Positions 1-6,240 of a DNA stretch of 12,184 nt are shown here, one piece after another (the stretch's first letter is position 1; each line of letters starts with the position of its first letter). Source of the stretch: Candidatus Eiseniibacteriota bacterium. Lineage in GTDB: Bacteria; Joyebacterota; Joyebacteria; Joyebacterales; Joyebacteraceae. The notes beneath the pieces were generated by a model, which saw nothing but the letters and a program-made list of their open reading frames with translations, had not been told where the DNA came from and did no database searches. Location of the stretch: positions 1-12,184 of the forward strand of contig DAOWCM010000033.1 of assembly GCA_030639555.1 (NCBI GenBank), read 5' to 3'. A program made the translations under genes and the position numbers.

Positions 1-525
1 CGTCGCCGGCTTCAGGATCACGGAATTGCCGGCGGCAATGGCGGGCGCCACCTTGTGCGCCGCCAGATTCAGTGGGAAGTTGAACGGGGTTATCGCGACC
101 ACTACCCCTAAGGGAACGCGCAGGAAGAACCCGAAACGGTCCGTGCCAGTGGGAGCTCCATCGAACGGCACGACCTCTCCCGCGAAGCGGCGGGCCTCCT
201 CCGAAGCGACCCGAAATGTCTGAACCGCACGGGCGACCTCTCCCTCGGCCTCACGGACGGTTTTGCCCGACTCCGCGGCGATCGTCCGGGCGAGCTGCCC
301 CGTGCGCGACTCGATGCCGTCCGAGGCCCTCGCCAGAACGGCGGCGCGCTCAACGCGCGGGAGCCGGCCCATAACAGACGCGCCCTCCGTTGCAACGGAG
401 AGCGCCCGCTCCACTTCCTCCGGCGTGGCCTCAGGTACGGTGCCGACGACCGAGCCGTCAAACGGGTTCGCGACCTCTACGTCCGCACCGTCGCCGGCCG
501 GCCTGCCACCGATGAGCATCTTCAT
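1..525 (-). CDS. Aldehyde dehydrogenase family protein, N-terminal part (cut by window edge)
   Basis: I translated this frame by hand: 175 codons without a stop, running off the left edge. The N-terminus begins MKMLIGGRPA and continues with VANPFDGSVVGTVPEAT, the usual start of an NAD(P)-dependent aldehyde dehydrogenase. Near residues 147-175 it has the nucleotide-binding signature VAITPFNFPLN, AHKVAPAIAAGNSVILKPAT, which includes the LKP lysine that contacts the cofactor. The catalytic Cys and general-base Glu would lie beyond the window. The PFNFPLN form, rather than PWNFP, resembles the lactaldehyde / non-phosphorylating glyceraldehyde-3-phosphate dehydrogenase branch, but the substrate cannot be fixed from this half. 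The ATG at 525-523 is preceded by GGAGG at 539-535, 9 bases upstream, which supports this start. It follows the Clp-like gene after 25 bases, so it is probably the third gene of the cvpA operon. Role: cytosolic oxidation of an aldehyde to an acid. Confidence 0.93.
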   Translation of the reverse strand, partial: MKMLIGGRPAGDGADVEVANPFDGSVVGTVPEATPEEVERALSVATEGASVMGRLPRVERAAVLARASDGIESRTGQLARTIAAESGKTVREAEGEVARAVQTFRVASEEARRFAGEVVPFDGAPTGTDRFGFFLRVPLGVVVAITPFNFPLNLAAHKVAPAIAAGNSVILKPAT

Positions 526-550
526 GCCCGCCAGCCTCCAGTCGACACAA

Positions 551-2482
551 TCACTCCCGCCCACCGTTCAGCGCCACGACCTCGACGCCTCCCTCGACGA
601 CGCGCGCCGCCACCCTGCGCGCATCGGGGTTGGCCACCAGGAACCGCGCGAGCGGCTTGAGGAGCAGACCCTCGACCGTCCTGCCGAGGTTGCGCGCCCC
701 GTATTCCCGGCTTGCCCCCCTCTCTACTATCTTCGCTACGGCTTCGTCGGCCACCTCGAGTGAGATAGAACGGCTGGCCAGCCGCTCGTGGATGTCCTTG
801 AGGTGAATCTTGACGATCTCCCTGAGGGCCTCGTCCGTCAGAGGGTCGAAGAGGAGCACCTCGTCGATGCCGTCCATGAACTCCGGAGGGAAGAACTCCT
901 CGATGGCGTCCTTCGCCTGCTGGAGATAGCGCTCGCTCTTGTTGTGATTGACGGCCCCGAACCCCACGGTGCCGTCGTCGTCCCGGCTCGGGACGATGTT
1001 CTCGGAGTTGGAGGTCATGATGATGGTGGAGTTCGACAGGGGTAGTCTGGTGCCGTGGCCGTCGACGACGTGCCCGTCACGGAACATCTGAGTCAGCATG
1101 ACCGCGACGTCGATGTGCGTGCGCTCGATGTGCTCGAAGACGATCACCGAATGCGGGTGCTGTGCTACGGCGGTCGTCAGCTCCCCATCATAATCCACGT
1201 CTCCCAGCTTCATTCCGACCAGCCGAGCCAGCCCGTCCTCTGAGCTGTAGCGTGCCATGTTGAAGGCGAGAAGCCGTGACTCGCTGCCGTAAAGCTCCTC
1301 GGCGAGGGCGCGCGCCAGTTCCGTCTTCCCCACACCGCTGGGCCCGACAAACAGGAAGACACCGTCGGGGCGAGCCGGGACCGCGTTCAAGTTGAGCTTC
1401 GTGACGCGAATGACGTCCGACAGCGTCTTGATGCACCCGTCCTGTCCCCTGATCCGTCTGCGGAGCCCTTCCTCCAACCCCGCCAACTGCGCGTGCCCCG
1501 CGCCCGACAACTTGTCAGACGGTATCCCGGTCCAGTCGGCCAGCGCGTCGGTCACCTGCTCGACGCCCACGAGAGGAACCACGTCCGTGCCCGCGACCGA
1601 GGTCGCCGACTTCGAGGCTGCGCGGTCCAGGAGATCGAGCGCCTTCCCGGGAAGGACGCGCTCGCGTATGTACTCGTCGGACAGGTCGACGGCCGCCTCA
1701 ACGGCACCGTCATTCACGCGAACACCGTGGAACTCCTCCAACCCCCCCACGGCATCTTTCAGGATCTCGACGGTCGTCTCCCTGCCCGGCTCCCGCACGT
1801 CGACTCGCTGGAAGAGACTCTCGCACCACGGCAGAGAGCGCAGCACCTCCCGGTAGAGCGCGGGAGTGGTACTACCCAGGAGGTAGAGCCCCGGCTGGTG
1901 GCAGCCCATCTCCAGCAGGTAGGAAGCATCGAAGAGCCCGGACCTGGCCCCCACGGCGGTCACTCCCATGAAGCTTGTGATCCCGTTCAGGAACAGGATG
2001 ACGTCCTCGCGGGCCGTCGCCTCTCTGAGAGCGGCAAAGACTATCTTCTCGAAATCGCCGGCCTCGCTGACGCTGGCCAGAACTCTGTGGAAGGGAAGTT
2101 CGATGACGCGCCTGCCGACAAGCCGGCGCGGGACCCGGCCCTGCGATATCTCTCGGGCCAGCGTGAGAACGAGCGCCCGTTTGCCCACCCCGTTGGACCC
2201 GACCAGGACCCCGGAGTGGCGCTCCCGCCGCTCCAGTATCTCCTTGATCTGTCTGAGCTCGGCCTCCCACAACTCGCCGTCAAGCGTGATCGTAAGCCGC
2301 GCGGCGATCTCCGTCAGGTCGATCCCCAGCTGACTGAGGACGGACATGCCCGTCGTCTGCACGGCCTCGTCCGTGTCCGGCTCCGTGGAACCTCCCGACT
2401 CAGCGGTACGGGTCACGTCGGTGGCGTCGCCGGACTCCCGTGGGGCACTCGTCCCCTTCGAGTCGTCGGCTTCACGCGGCAC
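551..2482 (-). CDS. Clp/Hsp100-like double AAA+ protein with degenerate ATPase sites
   Basis: This 643-residue protein has the ClpA/ClpB two-module layout without the Clp N-domain and without a long middle coiled coil. Residues 1-45 are acidic and low in complexity. Module 1 (about 60-310) has a Walker A GSNGVGKR (95-102, Arg where Ser/Thr is expected) and ILFLNG (162-167) in place of ILFIDE. The KYRG pore loop is absent and ESLF replaces the ERRF arginine-finger region. The linker DALADWTGIP (312-321) is typical of the family. Module 2 (about 330-640) keeps Walker A GPSGVGKT (380-387), sensor 1 MTSN (489-492) and sensor 2 YGAR (594-597). Its Walker B is VIVFEH (446-451) instead of DE, the pore GYVG is GDVD, and FLNRID is FMDGID (535-540), which loses the arginine finger. 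It can probably bind nucleotide but is unlikely to be a normal unfoldase. The start is GTG at 2482-2480, overlapping the cvpA end by 11 bases, with AGAGGT at 2496-2491. Its function is unknown; a regulatory or scaffold role is inferred. Confidence 0.9.
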   Translation of the reverse strand: MPREADDSKGTSAPRESGDATDVTRTAESGGSTEPDTDEAVQTTGMSVLSQLGIDLTEIAARLTITLDGELWEAELRQIKEILERRERHSGVLVGSNGVGKRALVLTLAREISQGRVPRRLVGRRVIELPFHRVLASVSEAGDFEKIVFAALREATAREDVILFLNGITSFMGVTAVGARSGLFDASYLLEMGCHQPGLYLLGSTTPALYREVLRSLPWCESLFQRVDVREPGRETTVEILKDAVGGLEEFHGVRVNDGAVEAAVDLSDEYIRERVLPGKALDLLDRAASKSATSVAGTDVVPLVGVEQVTDALADWTGIPSDKLSGAGHAQLAGLEEGLRRRIRGQDGCIKTLSDVIRVTKLNLNAVPARPDGVFLFVGPSGVGKTELARALAEELYGSESRLLAFNMARYSSEDGLARLVGMKLGDVDYDGELTTAVAQHPHSVIVFEHIERTHIDVAVMLTQMFRDGHVVDGHGTRLPLSNSTIIMTSNSENIVPSRDDDGTVGFGAVNHNKSERYLQQAKDAIEEFFPPEFMDGIDEVLLFDPLTDEALREIVKIHLKDIHERLASRSISLEVADEAVAKIVERGASREYGARNLGRTVEGLLLKPLARFLVANPDARRVAARVVEGGVEVVALNGGRE

Positions 2483-3143
2483 AGGCTGTGACCTCTATGC
2501 TGTCCCCGGCCGCGAGACCGAGACCAAGCCAGCCGGCCCTCGCAGGTGCCGGCACGTTTGTGAGCGCGACGCTCTGCTCCTCTTCACCCTCCTCGCTCTC
2601 ACTCGGCGCCTCTCGCCTGGCCTTCTCCCACTCCAGTCGAAGTTTGACGTAGTGCTTCTCTATCATCTCGCGCGCCATCTCGGGCGCAAACACGACTACG
2701 GTGTCCGTCACGCGGATGACCATCGGCGCGACGACCGACCTCGCGAGGCCGGCGTTCGTCTGCAATCCTGCCATCGCGACGAGGAGCAGCAGCACCCCCG
2801 TGAAGAGGCTGGCCATGAGCAGGCCGAGCACGCTCCCCGCGAGCCTGTCCATCCATCCCAGCGACACCAGCTTGAGAGCCTTGGCGATTATCCGGCCGAC
2901 GACGCTGACGAGGATGAGCACAACGACGAAGACGAGCAGGAATCCGAGAATCGCCCGGGCATCCGCGCCTATCTGCAGGCGGGAGAACAGAGTGTTGACC
3001 ACCTCCTCATAGTTGGCGGCCGCTATCACGATGCCGAGCACGAGAGCCGCTATCCCGAAGATCCCTCGCACGAACCCGTTGGCCAGCCCCTTACCCAGAC
3101 CGACCGCAAGAATGATCACGATGATGATGTCTACCCAGTTCAT
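2472..3143 (-). CDS. cvpA: CvpA family inner-membrane protein
   Basis: This 223-residue protein opens MNWVDIIIVIILAVGLGKG and continues with the G-x-x-RG turn (NGFVRGIFG), the hallmark of the CvpA (colicin V production) family. I see four hydrophobic segments, at about 4-20, 26-46, 62-84 and 103-126, with WMDRLAGSVLGLLMA in the family-typical place before the fourth. The family sits in the cytoplasmic membrane and is linked to colicin V export, envelope stress tolerance and biofilm traits; its biochemical role is not settled. After about residue 165 there is a charged tail (WEKARREAPSESEEGEEE, 171-188) and then a Gly/Ala-rich end, which the shortest family members lack. The ATG at 3143 has AGGAGG at 3153-3148, 4 bases away. 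A good promoter lies at 3192-3220. The 3' end overlaps the Clp-like gene by 11 bases, so the two are probably translationally coupled and may work together at the membrane. Confidence 0.9.
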   Translation of the reverse strand: MNWVDIIIVIILAVGLGKGLANGFVRGIFGIAALVLGIVIAAANYEEVVNTLFSRLQIGADARAILGFLLVFVVVLILVSVVGRIIAKALKLVSLGWMDRLAGSVLGLLMASLFTGVLLLLVAMAGLQTNAGLARSVVAPMVIRVTDTVVVFAPEMAREMIEKHYVKLRLEWEKARREAPSESEEGEEEQSVALTNVPAPARAGWLGLGLAAGDSIEVTACAA

Positions 3144-3191
3144 GTTCCCTCCTGCGCCTACCTCCCTGCCTGCGCGGACCTTGTCCCGGTC

Positions 3192-3220
3192 ACGCTAGCA
3201 TCGCACGTCAGCCCTGTCAA
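3192..3220 (-). promoter_or_regulatory. Sigma70-type promoter for the cvpA operon
   Basis: Read on the minus strand there is a perfect -35 TTGACA (3220-3215), a 17-base spacer and a -10 TAGCGT (3197-3192). The spacer ends in TGC, which forms an extended -10 element (TGnTAGCGT) that would offset the imperfect hexamer. Transcription would start near 3185, giving a leader of about 40 bases before the cvpA ATG. It lies between the hairpin after the upstream gene and cvpA, as expected for a new operon. Confidence 0.7.
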
Positions 3221-3267
3221 GCGAGCTTCCGGAGGCTCCTGACGCCCTTCCGGGGAGCGCAAAGCAG

Positions 3268-3295
3268 CGCGAGACCCCGGTCTGAGGGCCTCGCG
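3268..3295 (-). terminator. Hairpin after the secreted glycosidase-like gene, possible terminator
   Basis: On the minus strand CGCGAGGCCC pairs with GGGGTCTCGCG around a short loop, giving about 10 pairs including one G-T. It begins 38 bases past the stop codon of the 3333-5528 gene and ends before the cvpA promoter. The following bases are GCTGCTTTG, so there is no proper U-tract. It could be a weak intrinsic terminator or a 3'-end stabiliser. Confidence 0.5.
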
Positions 3296-3332
3296 AGAGT
3301 GCTGGTCGGGCATCGTAAGGACGTGTCGGCCG

Positions 3333-5528
3333 CTATCTGACCACGAGGGCCTTGCACGTCAACTGCTCCCGGCCGCGTTCGAGTACGAAAAAGTAGCAGC
3401 CGGAGGCGACCGCCGCGCCCGCGTCGTTCGTCAGATCCCACTGCCGGACATGCCGCCCGGGCGGAAGCCGGCTCTCCACCAGACGCCGCACGAGCCTGCC
3501 GGCCACGTCATAGACGCTTAGCTGCGTCGGACGCGCGTCTACCTGAGCATCGTCGTCGGCCAGTGTGAAGGCCACGGAAGCCTGCCGCGTGATGGGCTGC
3601 GGCCACACGCCGGCGAACGCGGTGCGGAAGCTCTCCCCGACCCCCGGCCAGGTCGTGCACGCGGAGGCGAGCGTCTCCTCTACGCCCCCGCTTCTCCACA
3701 CGATCTCGTAGACGTAGCTCCGTCCGGGTTCGGCGGAGGCGTCCATGTACCCGGTCATGCTCGACGTCAGTGGCTCGTCAGAGAGCCTCATCCTTTCGCC
3801 GCCCTCCTCCCTCCGCCAGAGCTCGTAGCTCACGAACGGCAGAACGGAGTTGACCGGGGGATTCCAGCGGAGGACCGGCGGCCCGCTGAACTCATCTATG
3901 ATGAGCGCTATGGACAGGTCGCTCCCCGGTTCTGTCGACACTTCTATAGCACGTGACTGCCGGCCCTCACACTTCAGTGCGTTGATGGGCGCGATGTAGT
4001 AGCAGTAGTCAGTCGCGCTCACAAGGTCTCCGTCGGCGTAGAACAGCTCGTCGGCGACCGTGACGAGCACTTTTCCCTGAGGGTTCCCGGCGCTGTCCAC
4101 CTTCGCACGGTAGATGCTGTACGAGCTGGCGCCGTCGATGGCGTCCCAGGTCAGGACGACGGTGTCCCCGGTGGCCACCGCATTGGCGGAGTCTATCTTG
4201 TGCTCCGGAACGACGCCCGTGCCAACCAGCACCTCGCCGCTCTGCCACTTGACCTTCAGGGTCGTTCTCATGCCGCCGAACTCATAGAACTGCCCGTTCC
4301 ACGAGTGGATGTCGTAGTAAGCGCCCCCGAGCGCGACGTTCATGGCCCACAAACATGGGTTGATGACAGCGATGCCGTTGTCGAAGCGCCGCATCTTGAT
4401 GAGCTCCATGAGATCGACCCCCGGCGGCACGGTGTCCTCGTACACGTACACGTCCTCGGCACGCCCCAACGGCTGTCCCAAATCGATGTCGTAGTACTCG
4501 AGCCACCACAGCTCGCTGTGGTCGAACCCGTCGCAGGAGAAGTAACCGCTGCCGAAGACGAGCGTGCTGGTAAGCCCGAGCAGGAACTCTCTGTCGAACT
4601 CTCCGTACCTCACCGGCCCGTCGGGCGTCACTTCACCATCCCATATGCAGTTGATGATATTAGTCGTCGGCTTCCTGTAGAGCGCCTCGAACGCCAGGTA
4701 CCCGTGCTCCTCGTCCATCATGTTCTCGTACCAGCCGCCGTGCATCTTCGGGAAGTCCTCCCGCATGTCGCCGTCGCACACGTCGTACAGTGTGTTGTTC
4801 CCGTTGGCAACAAGGAGGAAATCGTCCCCGACGAGGTCGCGGAGCTTCGACACGCACTCGCGCATTCCGAGACGCCAGCTCTCGTCGAGCACCGCGGCGT
4901 CGGCCGCAAGGCCGTCAAGGTCGTGGTCTATGGGATGCTCGAGGTACCCGTCCCACCACGCGATTCTGTCGACGCAGTAGTCCAGGAACAGACCGTCCCA
5001 CCTTCCACCGCTGTAGACCCGCTCGGCGATGTACTCGGGCAGCCAGTCACACAACCTCTGGCCCTGCGCGTTGGTCGGGCAATCGAAACTCATGTTCAGC
5101 ATGAAACTGTTGCCGTCCATCTGCACCCGCTCACCCTCGGTATCGAGCATCCACCAGTTGTTCGCGTCGAGCGCAGCAGAGAGGTCCCCGTTGATCGGTG
5201 GCTGAGTGTAACCACACCCGTAGGCGACGGGGAAGTGTGCGATCAGCCGGCCGTCCGGATTGAGCGCCCGCAGCTCGGCGAGCTCAGCCTGATGGATGTC
5301 CTCGGCACGCTTCGACAGCACCAGGAGGTCCCACCGTGAGAGCATTTCGAGGTCCGTCTCAGCAAGCGAGCCGAAGTAGATGTTCGCGAGCCGTGGGTAC
5401 GAATCAGCGGCGCCGGCGTCGTACGCCGCACAGACAAGAAAAGCAGCGGCCAGGGCGACCGCCGACACCACCAGCACCAGCCGGCGCCCTGCCCCGGTCT
5501 CTCTCGTTGCTGCCACCGTGATCGCCAT
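3333..5528 (-). CDS. Secreted glycosidase-like protein with Fn3-type and C-terminal FlgD Ig-like domains
   Basis: This is a 731-residue exported protein. Residues 1-41 form a Sec signal: an N-region with RR at 15-16, a hydrophobic core LVLVVSAVALAAAF, and cleavage probably after AGA or GAA near 40-41. Residues 45-400 look like a (beta/alpha)8 glycosidase-like domain: NIYFGSLAETDLEMLSRWDLLVLS, LIAHFPVAYG, WDGLFLDYCVD (177-187) and LLVANGNN. This resembles the 'hypothetical glycosyl hydrolase family 15' group, with acidic residues in GLFLDY as candidate active-site positions. The family call is from memory and tentative, and no enzymatic activity can be asserted. Two fibronectin-III-like domains follow at about 444-532 and 535-625. 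Residues 640-731 form a FlgD Ig-like module (LSVYDVAGRLVRRLVE, ASGCYFFVLERG). The ATG at 5528 has GGGGAG about 10 bases upstream. The gene stands alone between the tRNA cluster and the cvpA operon. It probably acts on surface or environmental polysaccharide. Confidence 0.85.
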   Translation of the reverse strand: MAITVAATRETGAGRRLVLVVSAVALAAAFLVCAAYDAGAADSYPRLANIYFGSLAETDLEMLSRWDLLVLSKRAEDIHQAELAELRALNPDGRLIAHFPVAYGCGYTQPPINGDLSAALDANNWWMLDTEGERVQMDGNSFMLNMSFDCPTNAQGQRLCDWLPEYIAERVYSGGRWDGLFLDYCVDRIAWWDGYLEHPIDHDLDGLAADAAVLDESWRLGMRECVSKLRDLVGDDFLLVANGNNTLYDVCDGDMREDFPKMHGGWYENMMDEEHGYLAFEALYRKPTTNIINCIWDGEVTPDGPVRYGEFDREFLLGLTSTLVFGSGYFSCDGFDHSELWWLEYYDIDLGQPLGRAEDVYVYEDTVPPGVDLMELIKMRRFDNGIAVINPCLWAMNVALGGAYYDIHSWNGQFYEFGGMRTTLKVKWQSGEVLVGTGVVPEHKIDSANAVATGDTVVLTWDAIDGASSYSIYRAKVDSAGNPQGKVLVTVADELFYADGDLVSATDYCYYIAPINALKCEGRQSRAIEVSTEPGSDLSIALIIDEFSGPPVLRWNPPVNSVLPFVSYELWRREEGGERMRLSDEPLTSSMTGYMDASAEPGRSYVYEIVWRSGGVEETLASACTTWPGVGESFRTAFAGVWPQPITRQASVAFTLADDDAQVDARPTQLSVYDVAGRLVRRLVESRLPPGRHVRQWDLTNDAGAAVASGCYFFVLERGREQLTCKALVVR

Positions 5529-5721
5529 ACGCCGACGTCTCCCCGGGCCTCAAGACCCTGTAGTATGAACATTCAGGGGTTTTATAATACATGCCACACT
5601 GCAACATCTGTGCCAGTGGGCATGCGCAACATCAGCTCCTGGAGCGGTCACGAGCGCCGCTCAAGACGCAATCAGGCTCGAACCAACTGGGTGCGGAGTC
5701 AGGATGCAACATACGGAGTGA

Positions 5722-5774
5722 GGACGCCGCCCGGCCCGCCTGGAGCGATGCCGGGATCGGGCGCGCGCGCGTCC
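5722..5774 (-). other. Nested hairpin downstream of tRNA-Leu
   Basis: On the minus strand an outer 6-base stem (GGACGC with GCGTCC, 5774-5769 and 5727-5722) encloses an inner CCCGGC/GCCGGG stem (5755-5750 and 5735-5730). It also contains an alternating GCGCGCGCGC run at 5761-5770. It begins about 10 bases past the CCA end of tRNA-Leu, so it is a candidate 3' terminator or processing signal for the tRNA transcript. No U-tract follows. The rest of 5529-5784 shows only a TATTAT box at 5589-5584, without a -35, as a possible start for the downstream gene. Confidence 0.3.
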
Positions 5775-5784
5775 CTGACCTGGA

Positions 5785-5874
5785 TGGTGCCGGGGGCCGG
5801 AATCGAACCGGCACGAGGCGCTAGGCCTCAACGGATTTTAAGTCCGATGCGTCTACCAGTTTCGCCACCCCGGC
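5785..5874 (-). tRNA. tRNA-Leu (anticodon UAA)
   Basis: The minus strand gives a complete class II tRNA. The acceptor GCCGGGG pairs with CCCCGGC, with discriminator A at 5788 and an encoded CCA at 5787-5785. The anticodon arm GGACT-TAA-AATCC has loop CTTAAAA, so the anticodon is UAA, reading UUA and UUG. A long variable arm (GTTGAGGCCTAGCGCCTCG) is characteristic of leucine tRNAs. The T-arm is GCCGG-TTCGATT-CCGGC. It is third in the Gly-Cys-Leu transcript. The 5' end lies directly after a run of five U that closes the upstream spacer hairpin. Confidence 0.97.
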
Positions 5875-5879
5875 AAAAA

Positions 5880-5950
5880 GTGAGCCGGTGGCCGGCGCCT
5901 GGACGGGACGACCTCCCGTCCTGCAGAAACCAGACCACCGGCGTACTCAC
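5880..5950 (-). other. Long two-tier hairpin filling the tRNA-Cys/tRNA-Leu spacer
   Basis: On the minus strand the spacer folds almost end to end. An outer GTGA/TCAC and a perfect 8-base GCCGGTGG/CCACCGGC stem (5942-5935 with 5891-5884) are separated by a GTAC bulge. They enclose a second perfect 8-base stem, GGACGGGA/TCCCGTCC (5921-5914 with 5908-5901), with a 5-base loop. The fold starts at the base after the tRNA-Cys CCA and is followed by CTTTTT just before tRNA-Leu. That arrangement is terminator-like, but it sits inside the cluster. It may act as an attenuator or as an RNase III/E processing signal. Confidence 0.6.
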
Positions 5951-6024
5951 TGGAGGCGGCGACCGGATTCGAACCGGTGCTCAAGGATTTGCAGTCCTCT
6001 GCCTTACCACTTGGCTACGCCGCC
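5951..6024 (-). tRNA. tRNA-Cys (anticodon GCA)
   Basis: The minus strand gives a complete 74-base tRNA with encoded CCA (5953-5951). The acceptor GGCGGCG pairs with CGCCGCC. The discriminator is U (5954), the identity base expected for cysteine tRNA. The anticodon arm GGACT-GCA-AATCC reads UGC and UGU. The T-arm is ACCGG-TTCGAAT-CCGGT. It is the middle gene of the Gly-Cys-Leu cluster, with 48 bases to tRNA-Gly and 76 to tRNA-Leu. Confidence 0.97.
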
Positions 6025-6035
6025 TGTGACGACGA

Positions 6036-6060
6036 CAGGGGCGCGTGCAGACCGCCCCTG
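6036..6060 (-). other. Hairpin in the tRNA-Gly/tRNA-Cys spacer
   Basis: A perfect 8-base stem, CAGGGGCG with CGCCCCTG (6060-6053 with 6043-6036), has a 9-base loop. It occupies the middle of the 48-base spacer. With no U-tract it is unlikely to terminate transcription. It mirrors the larger hairpin in the next spacer and could guide cleavage of the precursor. Confidence 0.55.
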
Positions 6061-6072
6061 CCCATCGCACTC

Positions 6073-6147
6073 TGGAGCGGGAAACGGGGCTCGAACCCGC
6101 GACATCCACCTTGGCAAGGTGGCGCTCTACCACTGAGCTATTCCCGC
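6073..6147 (-). tRNA. tRNA-Gly (anticodon GCC)
   Basis: The minus strand gives a complete 75-base tRNA with encoded CCA (6075-6073). The acceptor GCGGGAA pairs with TTCCCGC and the discriminator is U (6076). The D-arm is GCTCAGTGGTAGAGC. The anticodon arm CCACCTT-GCC-AAGGTGG reads GGC and GGU. The T-arm is CGGGG-type around TTCGAGC. It is the first gene of the cluster, with the promoter about 20 bases upstream. Confidence 0.97.
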
Positions 6148-6167
6148 GTGAGTTCCCGCGAACCGCA

Positions 6168-6196
6168 AGTATAGTCCTCTATCCCGGGAGTGTCAA
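6168..6196 (-). promoter_or_regulatory. Strong sigma70 promoter of the tRNA cluster
   Basis: On the minus strand the -35 is TTGACA (6196-6191, perfect), the spacer exactly 17 bases, and the -10 TATACT (6173-6168, five of six matches). Transcription is expected near 6161, leaving a 5' leader of about 14 bases before tRNA-Gly. The bases after the -10 (TGCGGTTCGCGGG) are GC-rich around the likely start, like the discriminator of stringently controlled stable-RNA promoters. The reported stringent behaviour is an inference from that feature. Confidence 0.85.
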
Positions 6197-6240
6197 GGCG
6201 GAACGGCGACGCCAAAGGTGACTCCCTGTCGGCTACCGGC

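Noticed and set aside
1493..2491. Long open frame on the plus strand opposite the Clp-like gene
   Set aside because: Its translation is Arg/Pro/Gly/Asp-rich without any domain, and it mirrors a clearly recognisable minus-strand gene; high G+C sequences leave such antisense frames open by chance.
4200..5339. 379-codon plus-strand open frame opposite the glycosidase-like gene
   Set aside because: Low-complexity Val/His/Glu-rich translation with no motif, opposite a protein with signal peptide and domains; no ribosome site of note.
5426..5434. Possible lipoprotein cysteine (Cys33) in the signal peptide of the secreted protein
   Set aside because: The preceding residues are F-L-V, not a lipobox (L-[AST]-[GA]-C), and a normal signal-peptidase site follows at AGA/AAD.
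5584..5612. TATTAT box as promoter of the glycosidase-like gene
   Set aside because: A good -10 hexamer in an AT-rich patch, but no acceptable -35 at 16-18 bases, so I mention it only as a possibility.
5670..5690. tRNA T-arm-like sequence (GGTTCGAGCC on the minus strand) downstream of tRNA-Leu
   Set aside because: The flanking stem is mostly wobble pairs and no acceptor, D-arm or anticodon arm surrounds it; not enough for a degenerate tRNA or an attachment site.
5601..5712. Three copies of GCAACAT upstream of the glycosidase-like gene
   Set aside because: Seven-base repeats at irregular spacing (25 and 80 bases); too short and uneven for a regulatory array or CRISPR.
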